NCBI GenBank assembly: GCA_002404155.1
Contig: DHJC01000085.1
Location: 1,052-28,776, forward strand
Direction of reading: 5' to 3'
From: Chloroflexi bacterium UBA4730
GTDB taxonomy: Bacteria > Chloroflexota > Limnocylindria > P2-11E
Length of the DNA stretch: 27,725 nucleotides
In this document: piece by piece, positions 7,467 through 14,688 of the stretch
How the letters are laid out: each line of letters begins with the position of its first letter
Numbering within the stretch: position 1 is the stretch's first letter
The notes under the pieces: model-generated
Told to the model about the DNA's origin: nothing
Seen by the model: the letters and a program-made list of their open reading frames with translations, nothing else
Database searches by the model: none
Program-made: the position numbers and the translations under genes

Positions 7467-9008
7467 ATGCGCGCACTTCTTTCCGTTGACGACAAGACCG
7501 GACTGATCGCGCTCGCCCAGGGGCTGCAAGAGCTCGGGTGGGACCTCGTCGCGACCGACGGGACGCGCGCCGCGCTCGCCGCTGAGGGCATCACGGCTCG
7601 ATCCGTCGAGGACCTCACCGGCTCGCCCGCCCTGCTCGACGGTCGCGTGAAGACGCTCCATCCGAAGATCCATGGCGCGATCCTCGCCCGGCGCGCGAAC
7701 GACAGGCACATGGGCGAGCTGAAGGCCCAGGGCATCGAACCCATCGACCTCGTTGCCTCGAACCTGTACCCGTTTCGCGAGGCCGCCGCGTCCGGCGCGT
7801 CCGGCGACGCGCTCCTTGAGAAGATCGACATCGGCGGCGTCGCCCTGCTGCGCGCCGCGGCGAAGAACCACTCCGATGTGATCGTCCTGTCGCGCCCCGC
7901 GCGCTACGGACCGGTCCTCGAGGAGCTCCGCGAGCGCGGCTCGATCTCCGTCGAGACGCGCCGGCAGCTCGCCGCCGAGGCCTTCTCCCACACCGCCGCG
8001 TACGACGCCGCGATCGCAGCCCAGGTCGCGACCGACGCGGGCGTGCAGTTCCCCGACGAGATGACGCTGTCGCTCCGGAAGGTTCGAGACCTGCGGTACG
8101 GCGAGAACCCGCACCAGCAGGCCGCGTTCTACGCGGTGCGCGGCGAGTCCGGCGCGATGACGACGATGGAGCAGCTGCACGGCAAGGCGACGAGCTTCAA
8201 CAACATGCTCGACATCAATGCCGCGTGGCGTATCGCGTCCGACTTCACGCAGCCGACCGCGGCCATCGTGAAGCACCAGAACCCCTGCGGGATCGCGTCC
8301 GACGTCGGGATCGTGAAGGCGTATCGGAGCGCGTTCCTCTGCGACTCCGTTTCCGCGTTCGGCGGGATCGTCTCAGTGAACCGGCCGGTGTCGCGCGAGC
8401 TGGCCGACGCGCTGAAGGACACGTTCTATGAGGCGATCATCGCGCCCGGCTACACCGAGGACGCGCTGCCGATCCTCAGGGAGCGCAAGAACCTCGAGAT
8501 CCTGGCGGTAAAGGGGTGGGCGCCGGCGCTCCGCGGCCGTCGGGGCGATGCGCTGCTCGACTACAAGCGCGTGTCCGGCGGCATGCTCGTGCAGACGCCC
8601 GACGAATCCGTCGCCGACGAGTCGAACTTCAAGGTTGTGACCGACCGCCATCCGACCCTCGAGGAGCTCACCGACCTCATCTTCTCGTGGCGCTGCGTGC
8701 GGCACGTCACCTCGAACGGGATCGTGCTCGCGAAGAATCTCATGAGCGTCGGTATTGGACCGGGACAGCTATCGCGCGTGGTCGCAGTGGAAGTCGCCGT
8801 GCGCAAGGCCGGCGAGAACGCGCGGCTTGCGGTCATGTCCTCAGATGCGTACTTCCCGTTCCCGGACGGCATCGAGGTCGCGGCCCGGGCCGGCGTGACC
8901 GCCATCATCCAGCCGGGCGGGTCGATGCGCGATCAGATGATGATCGACACGGCCAACCGCCACCGCATGGCGATGCTGTTCACCGGACGGCGCCACTTCA
9001 AGCACTAG
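7467..9008 (+). CDS. purH: Bifunctional AICAR formyltransferase / IMP cyclohydrolase
   Basis: A 513-aa enzyme for the last two steps of purine synthesis: formylation of AICAR with 10-formyl-THF and ring closure to IMP. The N-terminal MGS-like cyclohydrolase domain starts MRALLSVDDKTGLIALAQGL and contains VKTLHPKIHGAILARR; the transformylase domain contains the catalytic VKHQNPCGIASD and ends in the typical MLFTGRRHFKH. Unlike many neighbours it has a leader of ~30 bases and a Shine-Dalgarno-like GGAG before ATG 7467; an in-frame stop just upstream fixes the start. It shares folate supply with the fchA-folD operon at 17-18.6 kb. Confidence 0.97.
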   Translation: MRALLSVDDKTGLIALAQGLQELGWDLVATDGTRAALAAEGITARSVEDLTGSPALLDGRVKTLHPKIHGAILARRANDRHMGELKAQGIEPIDLVASNLYPFREAAASGASGDALLEKIDIGGVALLRAAAKNHSDVIVLSRPARYGPVLEELRERGSISVETRRQLAAEAFSHTAAYDAAIAAQVATDAGVQFPDEMTLSLRKVRDLRYGENPHQQAAFYAVRGESGAMTTMEQLHGKATSFNNMLDINAAWRIASDFTQPTAAIVKHQNPCGIASDVGIVKAYRSAFLCDSVSAFGGIVSVNRPVSRELADALKDTFYEAIIAPGYTEDALPILRERKNLEILAVKGWAPALRGRRGDALLDYKRVSGGMLVQTPDESVADESNFKVVTDRHPTLEELTDLIFSWRCVRHVTSNGIVLAKNLMSVGIGPGQLSRVVAVEVAVRKAGENARLAVMSSDAYFPFPDGIEVAARAGVTAIIQPGGSMRDQMMIDTANRHRMAMLFTGRRHFKH

Positions 9009-9016
9009 CGCGAGGG

Positions 9017-9712
9017 CTAAGCGAGCTCGAGGTACCGGAAGGCCTCGGCCTTCTCGAGTCCCCAGGCCGTGCCGGTCGCTCCAGCGAACGCGTGCATCCG
9101 CTCCGCGAGGCGCTTGAAGTCGCCGATCTGGCTCTCGTGCGCCTGCAGGGCGTGAATCTTCGTCTTCATCGTCGAGGAGATGTCGAACCATACGTTCGGG
9201 TCGGCGGTCCCGAAGAGCAGCGCGCGCGACACGCGATGGTGCACGAGTCCGTTCGTGAGCTGCTCCGGGAAGAACAGATGATCGCGGGCCGCGATGACGC
9301 CGTCGAGCGCGGACCAGCCCGCGACCCGGTGGTCGGGATGGATCTGGTACTGACGCCACGGGTCCTGGCAGAACACGAGATCGGGCTTGTGGACGCGGAT
9401 CACCTTGCAGACCTCGGCGCGCATGTCCATCCCGACCTCGAGCTCGCCGTCGTCGTGACGGAGGAACACGAATTCCGACGCGCCCGCCCGGCGCCCCGCC
9501 TCCTGCTGCTCCTTCTCGCGGATGGCGGCGATCCGCTCCGCGGTCATCTTCGCGTCGTGGGTGCCCTTGTTCCCGCTCGTGAGCAGGCAGTACGTGACGT
9601 GCACGCCCTGCGCGGTCCAAAGCGCGATCGTGCCGGAGCAGCCGAAGTCCACGTCGTCGGGGTGCGCGAAGATCGCCATCGCGCGGCGGGGGAGCTCGAA
9701 CGCGTCGGCCAT
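9017..9712 (-). CDS. PIG-L (LmbE) family N-deacetylase
   Basis: A 231-aa zinc deacetylase of the PIG-L/LmbE family, which removes acetyl groups from GlcNAc conjugates (as MshB and BshB do in low-molecular-weight thiol synthesis, or PIG-L on GPI precursors). The metal motif AHPDDVDFGCSGTIALW is at the N-terminus and the second ligand set at QIHPDHRVAG. ATG 9712 overlaps the stop of the upstream glycosyltransferase (TGATG), with GGAGG four bases ahead, so this is the last gene of a three-gene operon. The GT4-deacetylase pairing suggests a glycosylated metabolite made and deacetylated in sequence; the product is unknown. Confidence 0.9.
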   Translation of the reverse strand: MADAFELPRRAMAIFAHPDDVDFGCSGTIALWTAQGVHVTYCLLTSGNKGTHDAKMTAERIAAIREKEQQEAGRRAGASEFVFLRHDDGELEVGMDMRAEVCKVIRVHKPDLVFCQDPWRQYQIHPDHRVAGWSALDGVIAARDHLFFPEQLTNGLVHHRVSRALLFGTADPNVWFDISSTMKTKIHALQAHESQIGDFKRLAERMHAFAGATGTAWGLEKAEAFRYLELA

Positions 9713-10962
9713 CAGACCTCCACGGGCTGCATGAGATCCGCGTACAGCGCGGCCACGGCCTCGCCGACACGATGCCACGAGTACGCCTTGGCCCGCTCGC
9801 GCGCACCGGCGGCGAGCCGGAGCCGGAGCGCGTGGTCGAGCAGCACCCGGGCCATCGCCTCGGCGAGCGCGGCGTCGTCGCCAGCCGGCACGAGAAGTCC
9901 CGAAACGTCATTCTCGATGACCGTCTGCAATCCGCCGACGCGCGTGCCGACCACCGGCGTCCCGCAGGCCATCGACTCAAGGGCCACCAGACCGAACGAT
10001 TCGGTGAGAGAGGGGACCGCGCAGAGATCCGCGGCGTTGTAGAAGACCGCCAGGCGCGGCTGGTCCTGCGAGCCGACGAAGTCGACCGCGTCCTCGAGGC
10101 GATGCTCGTGCACGAGACGCCGCAGCTCGACGATCTTGTCCGTCTCGGCCTCCCCGTCCTCCGCGTCGAGCGCGCCGCCGACCACGAGGAGGCAGATCTC
10201 GTCGCGGAGCTCGGGATAGGCGCGGAAGATGATGCCGATCGCGCGCAAGAGGACGTCGATGCCTTTGATCTGCTCGATCCGACCGACGAAGAGCACGAGG
10301 CGCTCGCATTCGTCACGGCCGAGCGCGCGCCGCGCGTCGGCCTGGCGCACCGGATGGAAGATCTCCGGGTCCACGCCGCACGGGATGATCCGTAGCTTGG
10401 CGGGCTCGGCCGCGTACAGCTCTTCGAGCTCGCCCGCCTCGATCTCGCTGGCCGCGATGACCGCGGCGGACTCCTGCACGGCTCGCCGCTCGATCGCGAC
10501 ACGCACGTCGCTCTCGCCGTCGACGTCCTCGTCCATGACCTCGCGCTTCACGAGGCCGAGGGTGTGGAACATCTGGATCCGAGGCACGCCCCACGTCGGC
10601 GCGAGCGCCCGCGCGACCTCGGCCGACAGCCAGTAGTGCGCGTGGATGACGTCGTACCGGAGGTCGTGCTCCTTCACGTAGGCGTCGACGCCCGCGGTGA
10701 ATTCGTCGAGACGGTCGTAGACGTCCATCTTCGGCAGGTAGCTCACCGGCCCGGACTCGATATGGATGACCCGCGCGCCCGGGGCGATCTCCTGGATCTT
10801 CGGGTGGTCGTGTTCGCGCTGGCGGGTGAAGACATCGACTTCGATGCCGCGACGGGCGAGATCGCGCGCCAGCTCGCGGATGTACAGGTTCATGCCGCCG
10901 GAGTCACGGCCGCCGAGCTTCGCCATCGGGCAGGCGTGCACCGACAGCATCGCGACACGCAT
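9712..10962 (-). CDS. GT4 glycosyltransferase, MshA-like
   Basis: A 416-aa retaining glycosyltransferase of family GT4 with a GT-B fold. The N-terminal domain resembles MshA (D-inositol-3-phosphate glycosyltransferase) and sucrose-phosphate-synthase-like enzymes: GGRDSGGMNLYIRELARDLA, then IEVDVFTRQ and VIHAHYWLSAEVA. The C-terminal domain has FVGRIEQIKGIDVLLRA and the nucleotide-sugar E-x7-E segment SLTESFGLVALESMACGTPV. The long open frame upstream of ATG 10962 is not family-like, and the ATG overlaps the preceding stop (TGATG). With the PIG-L gene it forms an MshA/MshB-like or BshA/BshB-like pair, but no ligase or thiol-specific acetyltransferase is in view, so mycothiol or bacillithiol is not claimed. 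Confidence 0.9.
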   Translation of the reverse strand: MRVAMLSVHACPMAKLGGRDSGGMNLYIRELARDLARRGIEVDVFTRQREHDHPKIQEIAPGARVIHIESGPVSYLPKMDVYDRLDEFTAGVDAYVKEHDLRYDVIHAHYWLSAEVARALAPTWGVPRIQMFHTLGLVKREVMDEDVDGESDVRVAIERRAVQESAAVIAASEIEAGELEELYAAEPAKLRIIPCGVDPEIFHPVRQADARRALGRDECERLVLFVGRIEQIKGIDVLLRAIGIIFRAYPELRDEICLLVVGGALDAEDGEAETDKIVELRRLVHEHRLEDAVDFVGSQDQPRLAVFYNAADLCAVPSLTESFGLVALESMACGTPVVGTRVGGLQTVIENDVSGLLVPAGDDAALAEAMARVLLDHALRLRLAAGARERAKAYSWHRVGEAVAALYADLMQPVEV

Positions 10963-11615
10963 CAGCTGCGCTCCGCGTCGAGGCGCGCGAGCCAATGGTC
11001 GTGTGCACCCAGGTCGTACTTGTACGGCTCGTCGCCGCGGAGGAGGTCGTACCTCGTGTAGCCGCTCGCGATGGCTTCGCGGATCGCCCACGCGTGGCTC
11101 ACGATGCCGACCGACAGCGATGCGAGGCCGGGATCGTATGCCGCGTTGTACAAGGCGATGACCCGCCCGAGTGCGAAGCCGAAGAGCACTGCCGCGTCCG
11201 CGCCGTCGAACGAGAGCACCCCGAGGCGCAGGCGATCGAGCGTCGGACGCGCTTCCGGGACGAACTCGAGCCGCACCCGCGGGGGTCGCTGCGACGCGAC
11301 CCATCGCGCGACAGCCATCGCGACCCCAGCCTCGTCGCCGGGACCGGCGACGACACCCTGCTCGTCCGTGAGGTGACCGCCGGCGAAGGTCATCGTGCCG
11401 TCGGCCTCGCGCGCGAACGCGGCGATGCCGCGGTCGCCGACCGACAGCGTGATCGGCTGAGAGGGCTCATGGGCGCGGGCGACCGCGATCCATTCAGGGG
11501 TGAGGAAGATGCTCGGGGGCTGCCGTTTCGCCGCGAGCGCGGACCAGGCCGGCGCGAGCTCGGCCGGTTCGCGCTGGATACAGGCGGCGTCGGTCTCCCG
11601 GGAAACGAGGGTCAC
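10962..11615 (-). CDS. GNAT/FemAB-like (CelD, BioF2-like) acyltransferase, compact
   Basis: A 217-aa protein whose C-terminal part matches the BioF2-like/CelD acetyltransferase fold (PF13480): ALYNAAYDPGLASLSVGIVS, then AIREAIASGYTRYDLLRGDE and PYKYDLG. The N-terminal third (PPSIFLTPEWIAVARAHEPS) fits the start of the same family. Family members are usually about 350 residues, so roughly 100 residues between the two half-domains appear missing; the reading frame is intact, so this is a short form or internal deletion rather than a frameshift. It is the first gene of the operon with the GT4 and PIG-L enzymes and may acylate their product. GTG start, six bases after TAGACT. Confidence 0.7.
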   Translation of the reverse strand: MTLVSRETDAACIQREPAELAPAWSALAAKRQPPSIFLTPEWIAVARAHEPSQPITLSVGDRGIAAFAREADGTMTFAGGHLTDEQGVVAGPGDEAGVAMAVARWVASQRPPRVRLEFVPEARPTLDRLRLGVLSFDGADAAVLFGFALGRVIALYNAAYDPGLASLSVGIVSHAWAIREAIASGYTRYDLLRGDEPYKYDLGAHDHWLARLDAERS

Positions 11616-11621
11616 GAAGCG

Positions 11622-11627
11622 AGTCTA
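11622..11627 (-). promoter_or_regulatory. -10-like TAGACT for the GNAT-GT4-PIG-L operon
   Basis: TAGACT on the minus strand, six bases, GTG start: an exact example of the leaderless layout and probably the operon promoter. Confidence 0.55.
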
Positions 11628-11660
11628 TTTCTGTTCGCGGCCACGCTCCGTCAACCCGTC

Positions 11661-11666
11661 TAGGCT
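11661..11666 (+). promoter_or_regulatory. -10-like TAGGCT for glycerate kinase
   Basis: TAGGCT followed by seven bases and the ATT codon at which homology to glycerate kinases begins. It supports an unusual start codon at 11674. Confidence 0.45.
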
Positions 11667-11673
11667 CCGCGGC

Positions 11674-12807
11674 ATTCCGTACCGGGTCGTCATCGCCCCG
11701 CAATCGTTCAAGGGAAGCGCCGATGCGGTCGCTGTCGCGGCCGCGATCGCGCGCGGATTCCGGCGCGTGCTGCCCGATGCGCGACTCGACGAGGTTCCGC
11801 TCGCCGACGGTGGCGAGGGCACGGTCCACGCGTTGGTGCACGCGACCAAGGGCAAGATCCGGACATCCCGCGTGCACGATCCGCTCCTCCGCGAGATCGA
11901 CGCGGAATGGGGGATCCTCGGCGACGGCACGACCGCCGTCGTCGAGATGGCCGCCGCGAGCGGACTCCCGCTCCTGAGCGAGGCTGAACGCGACCCGCGC
12001 ATCACATCGACCCGCGGGACCGGCGAGCTCATCCTTGCCGCGGCCGCGAGCGGCGCGCATCGGATCGTTATCGGGATCGGCGGCAGCGGCACGAACGACG
12101 GTGGCGCGGGGATGGCCCGCGCGCTCGGCTACCGGTTCTTGGATCGCGACGGCCGAGAGCTACCCGAGGGCGGCGCTGCGCTCGCGCGGCTCCATCACCT
12201 GGAAGGGCAGACCGATCCGCGGCTCATCCGCCCGGCGATCGAGGTCGCGTGCGACGTCCGCAACCCGCTGCTCGGGCCCGAGGGCGCATCGGCGATCTAC
12301 GGGCCGCAGAAGGGCGCGACGCCCGCGATGATCGCCGAGCTTGACGCCGCGCTCGCCCGCTACGCCGACGTCATCGAAGACTTCGTCGGCCGCAACGTGC
12401 GCGATGTGCCAGGCGCCGGCGCGGCCGGCGGATTGGGCGCGGGCCTGCTCGCGTTCCTCGATGCGCGCCTGCGGTCCGGGGCGGAGCTCGTGCTCGATGC
12501 GACTCGATTCGCGTCGCGCGTGGCCGGTGCGGACCTCGTCGTCACTGGCGAAGGTCGTGCCGATGCGCAGAGCGCGTATGGGAAGCTCACCCAGGCGGTG
12601 ACGCACGCGGCGCGCGTCGCCGGTGTGCGCGTCGCGATGGTGGTCGGTGGGACCGCGGCCGGCTACGAGGCGCTCCTGTCGCAGGGCGTCGAGGCGATCG
12701 AGGTGAGCACGCCCGAGGGGATGCGGCTCACCGAGGCGATGCGGAACCCCGAGTCGCTCATCGAGGATGCGGCCGCGCGACTGGCGCAACACCTTCAGTC
12801 CCATTGA
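11674..12807 (+). CDS. glxK: Glycerate kinase (GlxK family), probable ATT start
   Basis: A ~377-aa kinase of the type-1 glycerate kinase family (PF02595), which phosphorylates D-glycerate toward central metabolism. Family features: VVIAPQSFKGSADAVAVAAA at the N-terminus, VPLADGGEGTVHALV, IGIGGSGTNDGGAGMARALG, GAAGGLGAGLLAF, and DLVVTGEGRADAQSAYGK near the end. The family normally begins a residue or two before (R)VVIAP. Here that place holds ATT-CCG-TAC-CGG, with no ATG, GTG or TTG nearby. The next in-frame starts (11500, 11509) would force a ~60-residue unrelated extension inside the opposite gene. A -10-like TAGGCT seven bases before ATT supports initiation there. The stop overlaps the -35 of the HNH promoter. 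Confidence 0.88.
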   Translation: MPYRVVIAPQSFKGSADAVAVAAAIARGFRRVLPDARLDEVPLADGGEGTVHALVHATKGKIRTSRVHDPLLREIDAEWGILGDGTTAVVEMAAASGLPLLSEAERDPRITSTRGTGELILAAAASGAHRIVIGIGGSGTNDGGAGMARALGYRFLDRDGRELPEGGAALARLHHLEGQTDPRLIRPAIEVACDVRNPLLGPEGASAIYGPQKGATPAMIAELDAALARYADVIEDFVGRNVRDVPGAGAAGGLGAGLLAFLDARLRSGAELVLDATRFASRVAGADLVVTGEGRADAQSAYGKLTQAVTHAARVAGVRVAMVVGGTAAGYEALLSQGVEAIEVSTPEGMRLTEAMRNPESLIEDAAARLAQHLQSH

Positions 12808-12832
12808 CACGACTGGCTGAAATTCGTATCTG
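12804..12832 (+). promoter_or_regulatory. Strong sigma-70-like promoter for the HNH gene
   Basis: A perfect -35 TTGACA (12804-12809), 17 bases, TATCTG (12827-12832), then seven bases to GTG 12840. It is the closest match to a housekeeping consensus in the window and overlaps the glycerate kinase stop codon. Confidence 0.65.
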
Positions 12833-12839
12833 ATGGGAA

Positions 12840-13184
12840 GTGGATGCCCGCGAAAGGAAGCGCGCGTATGACCGCGATGCGGCGCGCCGCTACCGTGCGC
12901 GACTCCGCAACGACGCCGCGGAGTACTCCGACTATCTCGCTCGCGCGAGGGTCGAGTATGGGAAGAACGCGAGGCGGCGTCGGGAGGCCCTGAGGAGCGA
13001 TCCAATCAAGTACGCGGAGCACTTGGAGCGGGAGCGGGTTCGTGGGCGCCAGAACTATCCGAAACTTCGAGCGAACTGGACGGAACGACAGGCGGCTGCG
13101 GCGCGCGAAGCGACGCTGGAGGGAGCGACTCAAGAAAGACCCCGCAAAGTACCGGGCGTGCGTTCAGCGGCGCCGCGACGCTGA
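12840..13184 (+). CDS. N-terminal frame of a frameshifted HNH protein
   Basis: From GTG 12840, seven bases after a strong promoter, this frame encodes an Arg/Lys/Tyr-rich helical segment (KRAYDRDAARRYRARLRND, then SDPIKYAEHLERERVRGR). Repeats of the kind DPxKYxxxxxRxR continue in the next reading frame (KKDPAKYRACVQRRRDADR) from about 13100. The simplest reading is one gene broken by a one-base shift between about 13080 and 13120: after NWTERQAAAAR this frame turns into non-repeat sequence just where the other frame picks up. It could be a sequencing error, a real mutation or a programmed shift. Confidence 0.55.
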   Translation: MDARERKRAYDRDAARRYRARLRNDAAEYSDYLARARVEYGKNARRRREALRSDPIKYAEHLERERVRGRQNYPKLRANWTERQAAAAREATLEGATQERPRKVPGVRSAAPRR

Positions 13185-13884
13185 CCGCAAGCGATACGCC
13201 GCGAATCGGGACGCCCTTCTCTTCAGGCAGCGCAAGTACACCAGTGAGCACAGGCAGGAAATCTACGCGAAGAACCGCGATTGCTCGAAGAAGAATTGGA
13301 CGAAGATTATTGCCAGACGTAAGGCGACCTTCCTGGATGATCCGGAAGGTAACTGCGCGCGCCAACGCGAACGCGCGCGGACTCTATATGAGAGGGATCC
13401 TCAAGCGCGGCCGAGCTACAAGAAGAAATGGCGCGCCGCGAACCCTGAGGGCGCCCGCGCGTACGTGCGCCTCAGTGGTCACCGCAGGCGCGCCGCGGCT
13501 GGCGGCGACTTCATCCGGGTCGACGATTGGGAGGCGTTACTGAAGAAGTACGACAGGCGTTGTGCTTATTGCGGTGTGCAAGGAGCGCTGATCGAAGCCG
13601 ACCATCGCGTACCCCTGAGCCGAGGCGGGAAGAACACGATCGAGAACATCGTGCCCGCTTGTCGACGATGCAACCGCCGCAAGATGACCAAGACAGACGA
13701 GGAATTCCGCACTTGGCTAGCAGCGCAGGCTACGGGCTCGGCGAAGGAGACGACGTCGGGAACGCCTGGCGAGTTGGCGGAAGAAGTAGGTCCTTACCGA
13801 ACAACTCGGTCGAAGGTACTTCGGAGAGGAAGCGCTCGATGCCATTCGCGATCGCGGCTGCGACGACATCGGGCTGATCCATGA
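13042..13884 (+). CDS. HNH endonuclease (main frame)
   Basis: This frame carries the rest of the basic repeats and then an HNH nuclease domain: DRRCAYCGVQG (first zinc CxxC), EADHRVPLSRGGKNTIEN (His of the HNH and central Asn) and VPACRRCNRRK (second CxxC). Such proteins occur as stand-alone nicking or restriction-type nucleases and in mobile elements. The credible protein ends soon after EEFRTWLAAQ (about 13720); the remaining ~50 residues overlap the end of the opposite amidase gene and look like non-coding read-through, so the original stop may be lost. The N-terminal part probably lies in the other frame from 12840; the frame-internal start at 13042 is unlikely to be native. Codon use is less GC-rich than in neighbours, suggesting transfer. 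Confidence 0.72.
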   Translation: MGARTIRNFERTGRNDRRLRRAKRRWRERLKKDPAKYRACVQRRRDADRKRYAANRDALLFRQRKYTSEHRQEIYAKNRDCSKKNWTKIIARRKATFLDDPEGNCARQRERARTLYERDPQARPSYKKKWRAANPEGARAYVRLSGHRRRAAAGGDFIRVDDWEALLKKYDRRCAYCGVQGALIEADHRVPLSRGGKNTIENIVPACRRCNRRKMTKTDEEFRTWLAAQATGSAKETTSGTPGELAEEVGPYRTTRSKVLRRGSARCHSRSRLRRHRADP

Positions 13885-14644
13885 TGAATCCCCGGTCGTT
13901 GTCATTGCTCAGGAAGCCCATTTCGAGGATCACGGACGGCGTGAACGGCGACGTCGCCGAGCGATACCGCTGCCAGTTGAATCCGTAGTACGCCCTCATC
14001 CCCGACGTAACGTTTGGGTCTATCGCGAAGCCGGTGGCCGCGCCGTACTCGTCACTGATGTCCTGCAGAAGCTGCTGCTCGAACGGCCCGCGACGACTGC
14101 CATGTGCGAGCTTGTACCCCTCCGCGGTGCCGACGCCGTCGCCGTCAAGATGGAGTGCGACGAACGCATCGGCGAGGTAGCCCTGGGGCACCGTGGTCGG
14201 AATGAGGTCAACGATGTAGCCGTGGCTTCGCAGTAGCGCCAGGAGCCGCGTTGCGATGTCGAGGCTCACTTCTGTTTCGGTGATGCCGTTCCAGCTCGTG
14301 CCGGTCTGGACCTCCAAGCGGCGGAGCTCGGGCGGGACATTGTCGGTCATCCAATGGCCGACCTGGATGCCAATGCGGCGCGCGCCGGGTTCGACCTTCG
14401 GCGCGGGTAGCCGGGTGTAGGCAGGTGGGTCGCCGGGCTTCGCCGACTGGATCGGCTGGCTGCCCCCGAACGTGTTCGGCGGGTCACCGGGGTCGGCCGG
14501 CGAGGCTTCGATCGCCGGCGGGAGCGGTTCGGAACGCTTCGCGAAGATGTCGGGACCACCTACTCGCCATATCGCGCTCACGATCGCGCCGCTCGCGACG
14601 AGCAACGCGGCGATAGCTAGGACGTTCGACAGCCGCCGATTCAT
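13730..14644 (-). CDS. N-acetylmuramoyl-L-alanine amidase-like protein, membrane-anchored
   Basis: A 304-aa protein with an N-terminal hydrophobic anchor (VLAIAALLVASGAIVSAIW, about residues 7-25), a Pro-rich linker and an Amidase_3-like catalytic domain. Correspondences to the family: GIQVGHW (usual DAGHGG, zinc His), GITETEVSLDIATRLLALL (zinc Glu), ADAFVALHLDG (usual SIHAN, zinc His) and SVILEMGFLSNDND (catalytic Glu). It would cleave the stem peptide from peptidoglycan on the outer face of the membrane. The departures from the usual motifs suggest a divergent subfamily. ATG 14644 is chosen because it sits six bases after TAGCAT. The C-terminus (TSSPSPSP) overlaps the tail of the convergent HNH frame by ~155 bases. 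Confidence 0.85.
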   Translation of the reverse strand: MNRRLSNVLAIAALLVASGAIVSAIWRVGGPDIFAKRSEPLPPAIEASPADPGDPPNTFGGSQPIQSAKPGDPPAYTRLPAPKVEPGARRIGIQVGHWMTDNVPPELRRLEVQTGTSWNGITETEVSLDIATRLLALLRSHGYIVDLIPTTVPQGYLADAFVALHLDGDGVGTAEGYKLAHGSRRGPFEQQLLQDISDEYGAATGFAIDPNVTSGMRAYYGFNWQRYRSATSPFTPSVILEMGFLSNDNDRGFIMDQPDVVAAAIANGIERFLSEVPSTELFGKDLLLPPTRQAFPTSSPSPSP

Positions 14645-14650
14645 CGGCAA

Positions 14651-14656
14651 ATGCTA
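14651..14656 (-). promoter_or_regulatory. -10-like TAGCAT for the amidase
   Basis: TAGCAT on the minus strand, six bases, ATG 14644. It decides the start over the TTG two codons upstream, which lies in the spacer. Confidence 0.5.
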
Positions 14657-14674
14657 GGCCGAAGACCTTTCCGC

Positions 14675-14680
14675 TAGCGT
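14675..14680 (+). promoter_or_regulatory. -10-like TAGCGT for glpX
   Basis: TAGCGT followed by eight bases and GTG 14689. The in-frame TTG at 14680 overlaps the hexamer and is therefore an unlikely start. Confidence 0.4.
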
Positions 14681-14688
14681 TGCGAAAC

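Noticed and set aside
8516..10042. Long plus-strand frame overlapping purH and the PIG-L/GT4 genes
   Set aside because: Arg/Gly/Ala-rich shadow of three well-recognised genes on either strand; no family motifs.
8841..10502. Long minus-strand frame over the GT4/PIG-L region
   Set aside because: Off-frame shadow of the two operon genes, typical of GC-rich DNA.
9017..10962. Mycothiol or bacillithiol synthesis
   Set aside because: GT4 and deacetylase alone are not enough; no MshC/BshC ligase or MshD is present in the window.
11500..11673. Upstream GTG/ATG starts for glycerate kinase
   Set aside because: They would add ~60 residues unlike the family and overlap the divergent gene; homology and the -10-like hexamer point to 11674.
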